Position numbers and translations under genes: made by a program. The notes below the pieces were generated by a model. It did no database searches. It had not been told where the DNA came from and was given only the letters and a program-made list of their open reading frames with translations. Shown here in pieces: positions 16,956 to 25,399 of a DNA stretch of 64,000 nucleotides. Origin of the DNA: Enterocloster aldenensis (GTDB lineage Bacteria > Bacillota > Clostridia > Lachnospirales > Lachnospiraceae); the NCBI RefSeq assembly GCF_003434055.1, contig NZ_QVEX01000021.1:18509-82508 (forward strand), written 5' to 3'. Position 1 is the first letter of the stretch. Each line of letters begins with the position of its first letter.

Positions 16956-18059
16956 ATGGCAGTTTCAAATGTATATTACACCAATATGAGAACCACGTTA
17001 CAGGAAAATCTCCTGCAGAAGCTGGAGAGACTGGTTAAGAAGGCCGGTATGATGGATATTGATTTCAACAACAAGTATACGGCCATAAAGATCCATTTTG
17101 GCGAGCCAGGCAACCTGGCTTACCTGCGGCCTAACTATTCCAAGGTCCTGGTGGACCTGATTAAGGCGCAGAACGGCAGGGTGTTCCTGACGGACTGCAA
17201 CACCCTGTATGTGGGCCGCAGGAAGAATGCCCTGGACCATCTGGACGCCGCATATGAGAACGGGTATAATCCTTTTACCACGGGCTGCCACATGATCATT
17301 GCGGACGGGCTTAAGGGAACCGATGACGTGCTGGTCCCCATTGACGGGGAATATGTAAAGGAAGCCAAAATCGGACGTGCCATCATGGATGCGGATATTG
17401 TGATTTCCCTGAGCCATTTTAAGGGACATGAGGCAACTGGTTTTGGAGGCGCCTTAAAGAACCTGGGAATGGGCTGCGGTTCCCGCGCAGGAAAGATGGA
17501 AATGCACAATGCCGGAAAGCCATATGTACATACGGATATGTGTGTGGGCTGCGGCTCCTGCCAGAAAAACTGCGCCCACGGTGCCATTACCATCACGGAC
17601 CGCAAGGCGTCCATTGATGTGAAAAAGTGTGTGGGCTGCGGACGCTGTATCGGCGCATGTCCGGTGGACGCCGTGGATACCCTTGGCGATGAGGCCAACG
17701 ACATACTGAACTGCAAGATAGCGGAGTACAGCCTGGCTGTGCTTAAGGACAGACCAAACTTCCATGTAAGCCTGGTTGTGGATGTGTCGCCCTATTGTGA
17801 CTGCCATGCGGAAAATGACGCCCCCATTGTGCCAAATGTGGGAATGTTTGCTTCCTTTGACCCGGTTGCCCTGGATGTGGCCTGTGCGGACGCGGTGAAC
17901 CGTCAGCCCGTGCTGCCTGGAAGCCTGCTTTCTGAGAAGGAGCATTGTCATCACGACCATTTTACGGATACCCATCCGGATACCAACTGGAAGAGCTGCA
18001 TCGACCATGCCGTGAAACTGGGGCTGGGCAGCAAGGAATACAATCTGATCACGATTTAA
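16956..18059 (+). CDS. DUF362 domain protein with two 4Fe-4S ferredoxin motifs
   Basis: A 367-residue protein. The DUF362 domain (residues 1-180 and 240-360) surrounds a bacterial ferredoxin insert with two clusters: CVGCGSCQKNCAHGAI and CVGCGRCIGACPVDAV. A histidine-rich stretch (EKEHCHHDHFTD) lies near the C-terminus. Members are common in anaerobes and their reaction is unknown; an electron-transfer role is inferred from the clusters. AAGGAGG sits seven bases before the ATG at 16956; a longer in-frame start at 16893 overlaps the previous gene and lacks such a site. It is followed 20 bases later by the sulfhydrylase gene. Confidence 0.9.
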   Translation: MAVSNVYYTNMRTTLQENLLQKLERLVKKAGMMDIDFNNKYTAIKIHFGEPGNLAYLRPNYSKVLVDLIKAQNGRVFLTDCNTLYVGRRKNALDHLDAAYENGYNPFTTGCHMIIADGLKGTDDVLVPIDGEYVKEAKIGRAIMDADIVISLSHFKGHEATGFGGALKNLGMGCGSRAGKMEMHNAGKPYVHTDMCVGCGSCQKNCAHGAITITDRKASIDVKKCVGCGRCIGACPVDAVDTLGDEANDILNCKIAEYSLAVLKDRPNFHVSLVVDVSPYCDCHAENDAPIVPNVGMFASFDPVALDVACADAVNRQPVLPGSLLSEKEHCHHDHFTDTHPDTNWKSCIDHAVKLGLGSKEYNLITI

Positions 18060-18079
18060 CTTAAGGAGGACGAAAGGGC

Positions 18080-19360
18080 ATGAGCAGGAAACGTTCATTA
18101 GACACAATCTGTATCCAGGGAGGCTGGCAGCCGGAAAACGGCGGGCCAAGACAGCTGCCTATTTATCAAAGCACCACGTTCAAGTACACAACCAGCGAAC
18201 AGATGGGACGTCTGTTTGACCTGGAGGAGAACGGCTATTTTTATACCCGGCTTGCCAACCCCACCAATGATGCGGTTGCGGCCAAAATCTGTGAGCTTGA
18301 GGGCGGGGCAGGCGCCATGCTTACCTCCTCGGGGCAGGCGGCATCCTTTTATGCCATCCTGAACATATGCCAGGCAGGGGACCATATTGTAAGTTCATCC
18401 ACTATATATGGAGGCACCAGCAATCTATTTACGGTAACATTTCCCAAGATGGGAGTGGAGTGTACACTGGTGAACCCGGATGCGGATGAAGAGGAATTGA
18501 AAAAGGCATTCCGTCCCAATACAAAGGTGGTATTTGCCGAGACAATCGCCAATCCTGCCCTGACCGTGCTGGACATTGAGAAATTTGCCCGTCTGGCCCA
18601 CAGCCACGGCGTTCCCCTGGTGGTGGACAATACCTTTGCAACGCCAATCAACTGCCGTCCCATTGAGTGGGGGGCTGATATCGTGATCCACAGCACCACC
18701 AAATACATGGACGGCCATGCCATGACGGTGGGCGGCTGTATCGTGGACAGCGGTAATTTTGACTGGGAAGCCCAGCATGATAAATATAAAGGGCTGACGG
18801 AACCGGATGATTCCTACCACGGCGTTGTATATACAAAGCAGTTCGGCAGGATGGCCTACATCATGAAAGCAACGGCCCAGCTGATGCGCGATTTAGGTTC
18901 CATCCAGTCCCCGCAGAACGCGTTCCTCATTAATGTGGGCCTGGAGACCCTTCATCTGAGGATGCCAAAACACTGTGGGAATGCCCTGAAGGTGGCCCGG
19001 TACCTTCAGGCCAGGGAGGATGTGGCCTGGGTGAATTACCCCGGACTTCCAGGAGACAGGTATTATGAACTGGCAAAGAAGTATATGCCTGACGGAACCT
19101 GCGGCGTCATATCCTTTGGTTTAAAGGGCGGCCGTAAGGCTGCGGCTGAGTTTATGGATAAGCTGAAAATGTGTTCCATTGAGACACATGTGGCTGATTC
19201 CAGGACAGCGGTCCTTCACCCTGCCAGCCATACCCACAGGCAGCTGAACGATGAACAGCTGGTGGAAGCAGGAGTGGACCCGTCCATGATACGCTTTAGC
19301 TGCGGGATTGAGGATGCGGCGGATATCATTGAGGATATCAGGCAGGCCCTGGAGGATTAA
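18080..19360 (+). CDS. O-acetylhomoserine sulfhydrylase-type PLP enzyme (Cys/Met metabolism)
   Basis: A 426-residue PLP enzyme of the cystathionine gamma-synthase family, closest in pattern to O-acetyl-L-homoserine sulfhydrylase (MetY), which makes homocysteine from O-acetylhomoserine and sulfide. Visible are the N-terminal LPIYQSTTF motif, the YTRLANPT segment, SSGQAA, the DNTFATP stretch and the PLP lysine in HSTTKYMDGH. The C-terminal SHRQL-type motif appears as HTHRQLND. A methionine gamma-lyase activity cannot be excluded by eye. AAGGAGG precedes the ATG. No SAM riboswitch or T-box is present; it seems to share a transcript with the DUF362 gene, and a terminator follows. Confidence 0.87.
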   Translation: MSRKRSLDTICIQGGWQPENGGPRQLPIYQSTTFKYTTSEQMGRLFDLEENGYFYTRLANPTNDAVAAKICELEGGAGAMLTSSGQAASFYAILNICQAGDHIVSSSTIYGGTSNLFTVTFPKMGVECTLVNPDADEEELKKAFRPNTKVVFAETIANPALTVLDIEKFARLAHSHGVPLVVDNTFATPINCRPIEWGADIVIHSTTKYMDGHAMTVGGCIVDSGNFDWEAQHDKYKGLTEPDDSYHGVVYTKQFGRMAYIMKATAQLMRDLGSIQSPQNAFLINVGLETLHLRMPKHCGNALKVARYLQAREDVAWVNYPGLPGDRYYELAKKYMPDGTCGVISFGLKGGRKAAAEFMDKLKMCSIETHVADSRTAVLHPASHTHRQLNDEQLVEAGVDPSMIRFSCGIEDAADIIEDIRQALED

Positions 19361-19435
19361 GGTGGGCCTGGAATATGCCTTGTGCTTTGGCTAAGGGCTG
19401 TTTAAAACGTATGGAAAAGATATAAAAGCATATTT

Positions 19436-19486
19436 AATTCCAGCTGTACCGGTAGTGGTGATTACCGTACGGCTGGAATTTTTTTG
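19436..19486 (+). terminator. Intrinsic terminator after the sulfhydrylase gene
   Basis: AATTCCAGCTGTACCGGTA and TACCGTACGGCTGGAATT form a long, nearly perfect stem with one bulge, followed by seven T. It closes the DUF362-sulfhydrylase unit. Confidence 0.88.
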
Positions 19487-19524
19487 CATAAAACCAACTG
19501 CGCGCCAGCTTATGTTTTTGAGCT

Positions 19525-19620
19525 GGAAATACGGATGCAACAGAATGCTTTCTGCCGGAAATACGGATGTATCAGAATGCTTTCTGCCGGAAATAAGATA
19601 CATCGGAATGCCTTAACTGG
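19525..19620 (+). repeat. Three tandem 32-base repeats upstream of the TetR gene
   Basis: The unit GGAAATACGGATG...TTTCTGCC occurs at 19525-19556 and 19557-19588 with two mismatches, and a third, clearly diverged unit of the same 32-base length follows at 19589-19620. The array ends 11 bases before the TetR promoter. It is not open as a gene, and each unit carries an AGAATGC/GAATGCC core. Confidence 0.75.
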
Positions 19621-19631
19621 TAAATAAATGC

Positions 19632-19681
19632 TTGACAATGCGACACTAATGTCGCATAATAAAAGAGACACAAACGTCGCA
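19632..19681 (+). promoter_or_regulatory. Promoter and TetR operators
   Basis: TTGACA (19632-19637), 17 bases and CATAAT (19655-19660) form a promoter. The perfect palindrome TGCGACACTAATGTCGCA (19639-19656) fills the spacer, and an imperfect second copy ending ACGTCGCA lies at 19665-19681. This arrangement fits tight autorepression by the TetR protein that follows. Confidence 0.78.
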
Positions 19682-19717
19682 AATAAACGGAGCATATATT
19701 ATATATGGGAGAAACGG

Positions 19718-20320
19718 ATGGGTATCAAGGGAGAGAAAACAAAACAGCTTATATGCCGGGCAGCCTATGGACTGTTTGCAGAAAAGGGGTATAAGGATGT
19801 CACAATGCAGGATATCTGCATGGAAACCGGTCTCAGCAGAGGCGGCCTGTACCGCCACTATGAAAGCACGGGACAGATTTTTCAGGAAATCATCACATAT
19901 CTTCAGGCAGGTCAGAAGGATGAATTTGCCGGGAAGATAAAGGCCAAGGCGCCTGCTGCAGGGATATTGGAGGAGGTCCTTTGCCGGTATGAGGAAGAGA
20001 TGATGGACAGCAGCAGTTCCCTGAGCCTTGCCATCTATGAGTTTTTCAGCAATCCTTTGTCGGCGGGATGCAGCCATTCCATTTTCCAGCAGTATCTTGC
20101 TTCTAAAAAGATGTGGGTGGAGTTGATTGAATATGGAATTGGCACAGGGGAATTCCGTCCGGTGGAACCGGAGGCTGTTTATGATGTGATTGTCTTTTCC
20201 TACCAGGGGGTAAGGATGTACAGCAGACTGATGCCGGTTGACAGGGCAATTACCCGGAGAATCACAGGACAGATTAAGAAAATGCTTCTTAAGGCAGAGG
20301 AAAAAGAGGAGGGCGCATAA
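19718..20320 (+). CDS. TetR/AcrR family transcriptional regulator
   Basis: A 200-residue repressor with an N-terminal helix-turn-helix (about residues 10-55: ICRAAYGLFAEKGYKDVTMQDICMETGLS then GGLYRHYES, written here in two parts of one motif region) and a helical ligand domain without obvious specificity. The ATG at 19718 follows GGGAGAAA; a longer in-frame start at 19628 would run through the promoter and operators. The next gene, a nucleoside phosphorylase, starts one base after its stop, so both are probably controlled by the palindromes at 19639-19681. The ligand may be a nucleoside-type molecule; this is inferred only from linkage. Confidence 0.88.
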   Translation: MGIKGEKTKQLICRAAYGLFAEKGYKDVTMQDICMETGLSRGGLYRHYESTGQIFQEIITYLQAGQKDEFAGKIKAKAPAAGILEEVLCRYEEEMMDSSSSLSLAIYEFFSNPLSAGCSHSIFQQYLASKKMWVELIEYGIGTGEFRPVEPEAVYDVIVFSYQGVRMYSRLMPVDRAITRRITGQIKKMLLKAEEKEEGA

Positions 20321-20321
20321 G

Positions 20322-21104
20322 ATGAAGACCGTATTTAACAGAAACAGCACACAGCCGGATGGATTGGGCGGTTCCCGCGCATTGATCAATCCATGGGATG
20401 TATTAAAGCCGGTTCCCGGTTTTCCGCAGACCTGTGTGTCTACATTTTCCGCAAAGATAATCCAGCGTTTTGCGGCAATGGAACAGACAGAGGTCATAGC
20501 GGGATTATATACTGCCAATGGAGTCAATCCGGTGTATAAGATAACATATGGAGGCAGGGAGTTTGGCCTTTATCTTTCACTGGTCGGTGCGCCTGCCAGT
20601 GTTTGCGGACTGGAGGAGGTAATTGCAATGGGCGCCAGGAAATTCGTGTTTTTTGGCTCCTGCGGCATCCTGAATGAGGAGGCGGTGGGAAATAGGCTGA
20701 TTGTCCCAACCGGAGCTGTCAGGGATGAGGGGACCAGCTACCACTATCTTCCTCCAAGTGCGGAAATTGAAGCGGATGAAGAGACCACCTCCCTGTTAAA
20801 GGACTGCCTGACAAGATGCGGCTGCCCCTTTGTGACAGGAAAGATGTGGACCAATGACGCCATATACAGGGAGACGTTGGATCTTGTCAGGGAACGCCGG
20901 GACGCGGGCTGCATCGGTACTGATATGGAGTATTCCGCACTTCTGGCAGCAGCCCGTTTCAGGGGGGTGGGGTTTGCGCAGTTTTTCTATGGTGCCGACA
21001 GCCTGGACAACGATGTATGGCAGCCCCGGGATCTGACGGATTATGGATTTGGGAACGCGGATAAGTACATGACCCTGGCCCTTGAGGCTGCTTTGAGGCT
21101 GTAG
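20322..21104 (+). CDS. Nucleoside phosphorylase (uridine phosphorylase/MTAN-like fold)
   Basis: A 260-residue enzyme of the PNP/UDP family, which splits nucleosides with phosphate into base and pentose-1-phosphate. The strand FVFFGSCGILNEE corresponds to the phosphate/ribose part of the site and GTDMEYSALLAAARFRG to the ribose-binding Met-Glu segment (shown by its key residues DMEYSAL). The base is not predictable with confidence; uridine is the nearest guess. AGAGGAGGG overlaps the end of the TetR gene and the ATG at 20322 starts one base after its stop, so the two are translationally linked. An upstream in-frame start at 20238 overlaps the TetR gene and is rejected. Confidence 0.85.
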   Translation: MKTVFNRNSTQPDGLGGSRALINPWDVLKPVPGFPQTCVSTFSAKIIQRFAAMEQTEVIAGLYTANGVNPVYKITYGGREFGLYLSLVGAPASVCGLEEVIAMGARKFVFFGSCGILNEEAVGNRLIVPTGAVRDEGTSYHYLPPSAEIEADEETTSLLKDCLTRCGCPFVTGKMWTNDAIYRETLDLVRERRDAGCIGTDMEYSALLAAARFRGVGFAQFFYGADSLDNDVWQPRDLTDYGFGNADKYMTLALEAALRL

Positions 21105-21207
21105 GGCGCCTGGGCATAACCTGTAGGGAAATATTAGGAAAAACGTAAGGTATCCGGTTCCCGGCCGTGGTAGAATGAAGGTAAGCACGGGTGTGTCTGT
21201 AACGTCA

Positions 21208-21234
21208 TTTCCGCCGGCTGGCGGAAAGCAGTTT
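21208..21234 (+). terminator. Possible weak terminator after the phosphorylase gene
   Basis: TTTCCGCC (21208-21215) and GGCGGAAA (21220-21227) make an eight-base stem with a four-base loop. The T-run (TTTT) comes only after four other bases, so termination may be partial. Confidence 0.42.
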
Positions 21235-21266
21235 TCAAATGCACCCTAAGAAAACGGAGGGGAATC

Positions 21267-22328
21267 ATGACCGGAATCTATGGGCTGATACATATGGCAG
21301 TGGATCTGTCCTGTGCCTTCCTGGTGTACGCATTTGTGGTGGGAGGGGAACACTGGTATATCTGGCTGCTGGCCTACAATTTCTGTGCATTTGCCTTGCA
21401 GATGCCAATTGGCGCGGGGGCTGACCGGCTGGACCGGAACAGCCTTGTTGCTGCAGGCGGCTGCGGGGGCGTGCTCTGCGGCCTGGTCCTGGCCATGGCC
21501 GGGATGCCGGCCATGGCTTCTGTCATTGCAGGTATCGGGAATGCATGTTTCCATGTGGGAGGCGGTATTGATGTGATGAACCGCAGCGGGAACAGGGCAG
21601 CATTGCTGGGCATGTTCGTGGCTCCGGGGGCATTGGGGATTGTATTGGGAAGCAGCATTGGAAGATATGGAAACAGGATAACAGAAGGAACCATGCGGGT
21701 GGGCACTGCCCTGGCATTGGCAATGGCTGTGTCTGCCGCAGCTATCTGCGTCATGGCTGAACGGAAGGGGATATGGAGGAGGTCGGGCAATGCACCGGTT
21801 ACCTATGGGAACCTGTCCTTTTCTCAGCGGATGGCGGTCCTATGCTTTTTGGGAACTGTCATACTGCGTTCCTATTCCGGAATGGTACAGGACTTCCCAT
21901 GGAAGGAGGAACTGGCCGGAAGCGCCTGGTTCCTGGTCTGTGCAGTGGTCCTGGGGAAAATGGCGGGCGGGGTCCTGGCAGACTGCATGGGAGTGGAACA
22001 GGCGGCGCAGCGTTCCATGTGCGCGGCCGCGGCCGGGTTTCTCTGCCAGATGTACCCTTTGACGGGAATCCTTGGGGTTTTCTGCTGGAACATGTCCATG
22101 CCCCTTACCTTGTGGGCGGTTTCCGGATTATTTCCTGGAGCAAAGGGGTTTGGCTTCGGCCTTCTGACCTTTGGGCTGTTTGTGGGGTTCTGCCCTGTAT
22201 ATCTGGCGGGAGCCGGGATATATACAGGAGGAGCTGCCAGGGCGGCTGCTTCCCCGGCCGGCATGGCTGTGATGGCCATCCTGTCCATGCTGCTTTTGAC
22301 ATGGGGGATAAGGCAGGTGAGGGAATGA
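21267..22328 (+). CDS. MFS-type transporter
   Basis: A 353-residue membrane protein with about ten to eleven hydrophobic segments. The intracellular loop GAGADRLDRNS after the second helices and GKMAGGVLADCMG in the second half are the paired major-facilitator loop motifs, and GIGNACFHVGGG resembles the motif of fosmidomycin-resistance-type carriers. It is a little short for the superfamily, lacking clear terminal helices. GGAGGGG precedes the ATG. It overlaps the next small membrane protein gene by four bases (ATGA), and the two downstream envelope genes follow closely. Substrate unknown. Confidence 0.7.
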   Translation: MTGIYGLIHMAVDLSCAFLVYAFVVGGEHWYIWLLAYNFCAFALQMPIGAGADRLDRNSLVAAGGCGGVLCGLVLAMAGMPAMASVIAGIGNACFHVGGGIDVMNRSGNRAALLGMFVAPGALGIVLGSSIGRYGNRITEGTMRVGTALALAMAVSAAAICVMAERKGIWRRSGNAPVTYGNLSFSQRMAVLCFLGTVILRSYSGMVQDFPWKEELAGSAWFLVCAVVLGKMAGGVLADCMGVEQAAQRSMCAAAAGFLCQMYPLTGILGVFCWNMSMPLTLWAVSGLFPGAKGFGFGLLTFGLFVGFCPVYLAGAGIYTGGAARAAASPAGMAVMAILSMLLLTWGIRQVRE

Positions 22329-22675
22329 TGGGAATTTGGGTAATTGGGACCCTGGCAGTGTCCCTGGGGCTTACCATTGTTCTGGAGGAAACATTTGGCT
22401 GGATGTGGGGAGTCAGGAACAGGTGGGATATGACGCTGGTTGTACTTGTGAATGTCCTGACCAATCCGGCGGTGGTGTATTTATATTATATGAACATGAT
22501 TTTTGTGGGCTGGAACCGGATTCTGGTTACTGTATTCCTGGAGATGGCCGCGGCTGCGGCGGAAGGCCTGTGTTATGGGGCAGCCGGGCGCGGCATCAGA
22601 CATCCATGGCTGTTTTCAGCCGGGGCAAACCTGTTTTCCTTTATGATGGGAACCGTGCTGGCCCTGTTGATATAA
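22325..22675 (+). CDS. Small membrane protein of unknown function
   Basis: A 116-residue protein with three to four hydrophobic segments: residues about 5-22, 36-58, 60-80 and 92-115. I do not recognise a family. The start ATG at 22325 overlaps the MFS stop in an ATGA, with GGTGAGGG just upstream; the same frame is open far upstream inside the MFS gene but that is a shadow. It is followed by AAGGAGG for the surface protein gene, so it belongs to the same operon. The coupling suggests a partner of the MFS protein or of the two envelope proteins. Confidence 0.62.
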   Translation: MMGIWVIGTLAVSLGLTIVLEETFGWMWGVRNRWDMTLVVLVNVLTNPAVVYLYYMNMIFVGWNRILVTVFLEMAAAAAEGLCYGAAGRGIRHPWLFSAGANLFSFMMGTVLALLI

Positions 22676-22689
22676 GGAGGTGCATTGAT

Positions 22690-23595
22690 ATGAAAGGAAA
22701 AAGAGGGAAAAGAATGCAGTGGGCCGTATGTTTTGGGAAAACAGCCATAAGCGCGGCCATTCTGGCGGCTTGCCTGTGCGGGATGTCTGCCAAAACCGCA
22801 CGGGCGGATGTAATCTGGACGCCGGAGGATTCATTTTATGAAAAAAATTATGATGACTGTGATTATGTGGGACGCCGGTATTATGCCAATGGCCCCAAGG
22901 GATATGTGTCTGTGGTGAAGGAGCCCGGGGCCCGGGAAGTGCTGGATTTCATTCCCAATGGGGAAATATTCTATGTATCCATGTCTTATGATAAGGGCAT
23001 CACGGATACCTGGGGTCTGGTCCAGTATAAGATGGACCGGGACAACCGGCCTGTGGAGGACTACAGCTGGGATGATGACGCCACGGTGGGCTGGATTGAC
23101 ATGGACAGCCTTGTGGTGGTTTATGATGGACAGAGCTTTGCCGAGGAACATAAAGCCGGGATAAAAGAAACAGGAGGAACGGATATGCCCCAGGTGTCCA
23201 TGCCGGATAATGGCGTGATTTATCTGTGGGAATATCCTGGATCCGGGGAACTGTACGGCAAAGTGGATTCCCTGGAAGGGAAGATGGAGTTTGATAAGAC
23301 ATATGAGGATGAGGACAAAAATCTTTGGGGACATTCTGTATATTATTACGGATATAAGGATTTCTGGGTCAATATCAGCAGCCCCGGTGAGGAACATCCC
23401 AAGGCAATGGAGATAAAAAAGCCGGAGCTGGTTCCGGCCATGAGCCGGTCTGACCTGGACGGGCTTCCCAAAACAGGGCAGGATAAGATGGCGTTACCTG
23501 TAATTGTGGGAGGGCTGATTGTGTTTGTTATTGTGGTGACGGGCGCGTTGATTTACGGTATGTCGGTCAGAAAGGGAAGGAAAAATCCTGAATGA
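22690..23595 (+). CDS. Secreted surface protein with C-terminal LPKTG sorting signal
   Basis: A 301-residue protein. It has an N-terminal signal peptide (AAILAACLCGMSAKTARA, cleavage near residue 38), a region of SH3-like character (about 55-145: YYANGPKGYVSV, GWIDMDSLVVVYD), an acidic middle, and the sorting signal LPKTG at 259-263. That is followed by a hydrophobic segment and the basic tail RKGRKN. This is the layout of a sortase-anchored wall protein. The start at 22690 is fixed by AAGGAGG nine bases upstream. No sortase gene is in the window. The function of the mature part is not evident. Confidence 0.75.
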   Translation: MKGKRGKRMQWAVCFGKTAISAAILAACLCGMSAKTARADVIWTPEDSFYEKNYDDCDYVGRRYYANGPKGYVSVVKEPGAREVLDFIPNGEIFYVSMSYDKGITDTWGLVQYKMDRDNRPVEDYSWDDDATVGWIDMDSLVVVYDGQSFAEEHKAGIKETGGTDMPQVSMPDNGVIYLWEYPGSGELYGKVDSLEGKMEFDKTYEDEDKNLWGHSVYYYGYKDFWVNISSPGEEHPKAMEIKKPELVPAMSRSDLDGLPKTGQDKMALPVIVGGLIVFVIVVTGALIYGMSVRKGRKNPE

Positions 23596-23653
23596 CAGAT
23601 AAAAGGACAATGAAATAAGGTTGTAAATAAGGCTGTGGGAAAGGAAGGAGCTC

Positions 23654-25225
23654 ATGGGACGGGAGATTGGATACAGATTTGAAAACGGGTTCAATGGTAT
23701 GTTTAGATGGGGAAACGCATATTCCGTGCATAGGGGAGGCAGTAAGGACGGACGGAGGATGATTTCCGCGGCCGGGATCTTACTGTGGGCGGTACTTTTA
23801 AGCGGCTGCGTCCAAGGGATGGATACAGGTATTGTCCAGACAGCGGATTCCCACGTACAGGCGGCCGGGACCGCGCCTCAGGAAAGCCCGGTTTCGGGCG
23901 CGGAGTCCGCAGCAGACCATGCCGGACCTGTAAGCGGAGTCCAGTTTGTGGAGGGACATGGTATCTGCGCGCCCGGGTCGCCTCCTGTTTATTATATGGA
24001 TCCGGGGCAGCAGCCCATAGAGTCAGAAGGAGCCAAAGCATGGCTTGAATCCGTGACCTATCAGGATGGGAAATGGTATTACCGTGTGAAGGTGGAGGAT
24101 TATTCAGCCACGGTCATACCGGATGATGGGAACTGGGTTTGCCAAAGCAGTGATTTCCTGGACCGGGCCGGCCTGGGGTCTGGGGCCGGGAGGCAGACAG
24201 GGGAATCCATGGCAGATTATATTGAAGGCACCGGAATACCGGGCGGAAGGGTCACGGCAGCCAGACGCGCCAGTTCCATTGAATATGGGACTTATGAAAC
24301 CAAGGGATGCTTAACAATTTACCTGGAGTATTTCACGGAAAACCAGGCCCTTGATTCCTTGTCTCCTCAGGGCACATATGAACTTCACGTACCGGGATTT
24401 GAGCAGGCATTTTCCGTTACGTTCGTGAAGGCCGGGGAATATCCGGCGGCGGAAGACATACCTGGGATTGTATTTCATGAAGGGATGGGAATCATGGCAA
24501 AAGGACAATGGACGGACACGGGCCTGGATATAACCTATTATACATACCCGGAACAGGGGTATATCATGTATCCGGTTCTTTCAGGACTCAGCTATAGGAA
24601 GGGGGACCTGGAAGGATATGGACGGCTGAGGGACAGAGGGCACAGCGCCAATGTTTCCTGGGATTACTTAAGCGGACTGCCTGAGGGAATCCAGGGACAG
24701 ACAATCTCCTATGACCTGGCGCCGTCCGCAAAGGGCGGCCGCATATGGCTGGGGTTTGATTCTGTAGGTATGGTCCATACCGGGGAGCCGGTGAAGCTGT
24801 TGGTTCCCGTAAGGGACGGGCCCGCGGACCTGGATACTGTGATTGAACTGGAAGAGTGCACGGTAAAATTCACCAGCGCCAGGCAATCAGGGGAGCCAAT
24901 CCAAAAGGATGCCTGGGGAGAGGATGGGACAGGGCCTTTTGTGTTCGTGGGGACAGAGGTCAGGATGAGGGATCCTTCCAGGAAGTTCACGGCGCTTATC
25001 ATGCATAAGGCGGTAGAAAACCCTGCATCCTACCCATACCCCATAACGGCAAGGCCAGTTTATGATGAGTCCGGCGCAAATGGGAACAATTCGGGAAACG
25101 CAGGGCTTAAGGGGTATGAGATAAGCTGCAGCGAATGTGGATCCGCCGTGGAGCTGGAGATAAACGGAGTGATGTATGACTGGGAACAGGAATTCCTGGT
25201 TCCGGTCCAGATAGACGGACTGTAA
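23654..25225 (+). CDS. Putative lipoprotein of unknown function
   Basis: A 523-residue protein. A hydrophobic segment ends in the lipobox LLSGC (C about 52) after an unusually long, charged N-terminal region of about 35 residues; an internal start such as the ATG at 23699 or 23759 would give a more normal lipoprotein signal, but GGAAGGAG is placed for 23654. The mature part starts with a Ser/Ala/Gly-rich linker and continues as beta-rich sequence with no motif I recognise. It ends an operon with the LPKTG protein, so both probably act at the cell surface. A terminator follows at 25258. Confidence 0.66.
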   Translation: MGREIGYRFENGFNGMFRWGNAYSVHRGGSKDGRRMISAAGILLWAVLLSGCVQGMDTGIVQTADSHVQAAGTAPQESPVSGAESAADHAGPVSGVQFVEGHGICAPGSPPVYYMDPGQQPIESEGAKAWLESVTYQDGKWYYRVKVEDYSATVIPDDGNWVCQSSDFLDRAGLGSGAGRQTGESMADYIEGTGIPGGRVTAARRASSIEYGTYETKGCLTIYLEYFTENQALDSLSPQGTYELHVPGFEQAFSVTFVKAGEYPAAEDIPGIVFHEGMGIMAKGQWTDTGLDITYYTYPEQGYIMYPVLSGLSYRKGDLEGYGRLRDRGHSANVSWDYLSGLPEGIQGQTISYDLAPSAKGGRIWLGFDSVGMVHTGEPVKLLVPVRDGPADLDTVIELEECTVKFTSARQSGEPIQKDAWGEDGTGPFVFVGTEVRMRDPSRKFTALIMHKAVENPASYPYPITARPVYDESGANGNNSGNAGLKGYEISCSECGSAVELEINGVMYDWEQEFLVPVQIDGL

Positions 25226-25257
25226 TGGCATGAAGATGTATTACCGGTATAAAAGAA

Positions 25258-25291
25258 AAGCCTGGGGATATCCTCCGGGCTTTTTGTTATC
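25258..25291 (+). terminator. Intrinsic terminator after the lipoprotein gene
   Basis: AGCCTGGGGATA and the complementary TCCTCCGGGCT form a stem with two G-U pairs, followed by TTTTT. Confidence 0.75.
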
Positions 25292-25324
25292 TGCCCAGTT
25301 GCCCGGATTATTTTTATAATATGC

Positions 25325-25371
25325 TTGACAAAGATAACTGTATCATGTATAGTTACAGTAAGAACTGTAAC
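25325..25371 (+). promoter_or_regulatory. Promoter with a perfect 20-base operator
   Basis: TTGACA (25325-25330), a 17-base spacer and TATAGT (25348-25353) form the promoter. GTTACAGTAAGAACTGTAAC (25352-25371) is a perfect inverted repeat over the transcription start, and a related imperfect inverted repeat (TAACTGTA...TAGTTA) lies in the spacer. A repressor probably binds both; it is not encoded next to the promoter. Confidence 0.78.
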
Positions 25372-25399
25372 AAATGTGATTACACAACAAAGGAGAAAA

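Noticed and set aside
21773..22324. Upstream extension of the small membrane protein gene
   Set aside because: It lies wholly inside the MFS gene in another frame; the ATGA overlap at 22325 with a ribosome site is the real start.
22690..23595. Reading the LPKTG protein as a plain membrane protein
   Set aside because: The LPKTG motif, hydrophobic stretch and basic tail are in the right order and spacing for a sorting signal, so that call was preferred.
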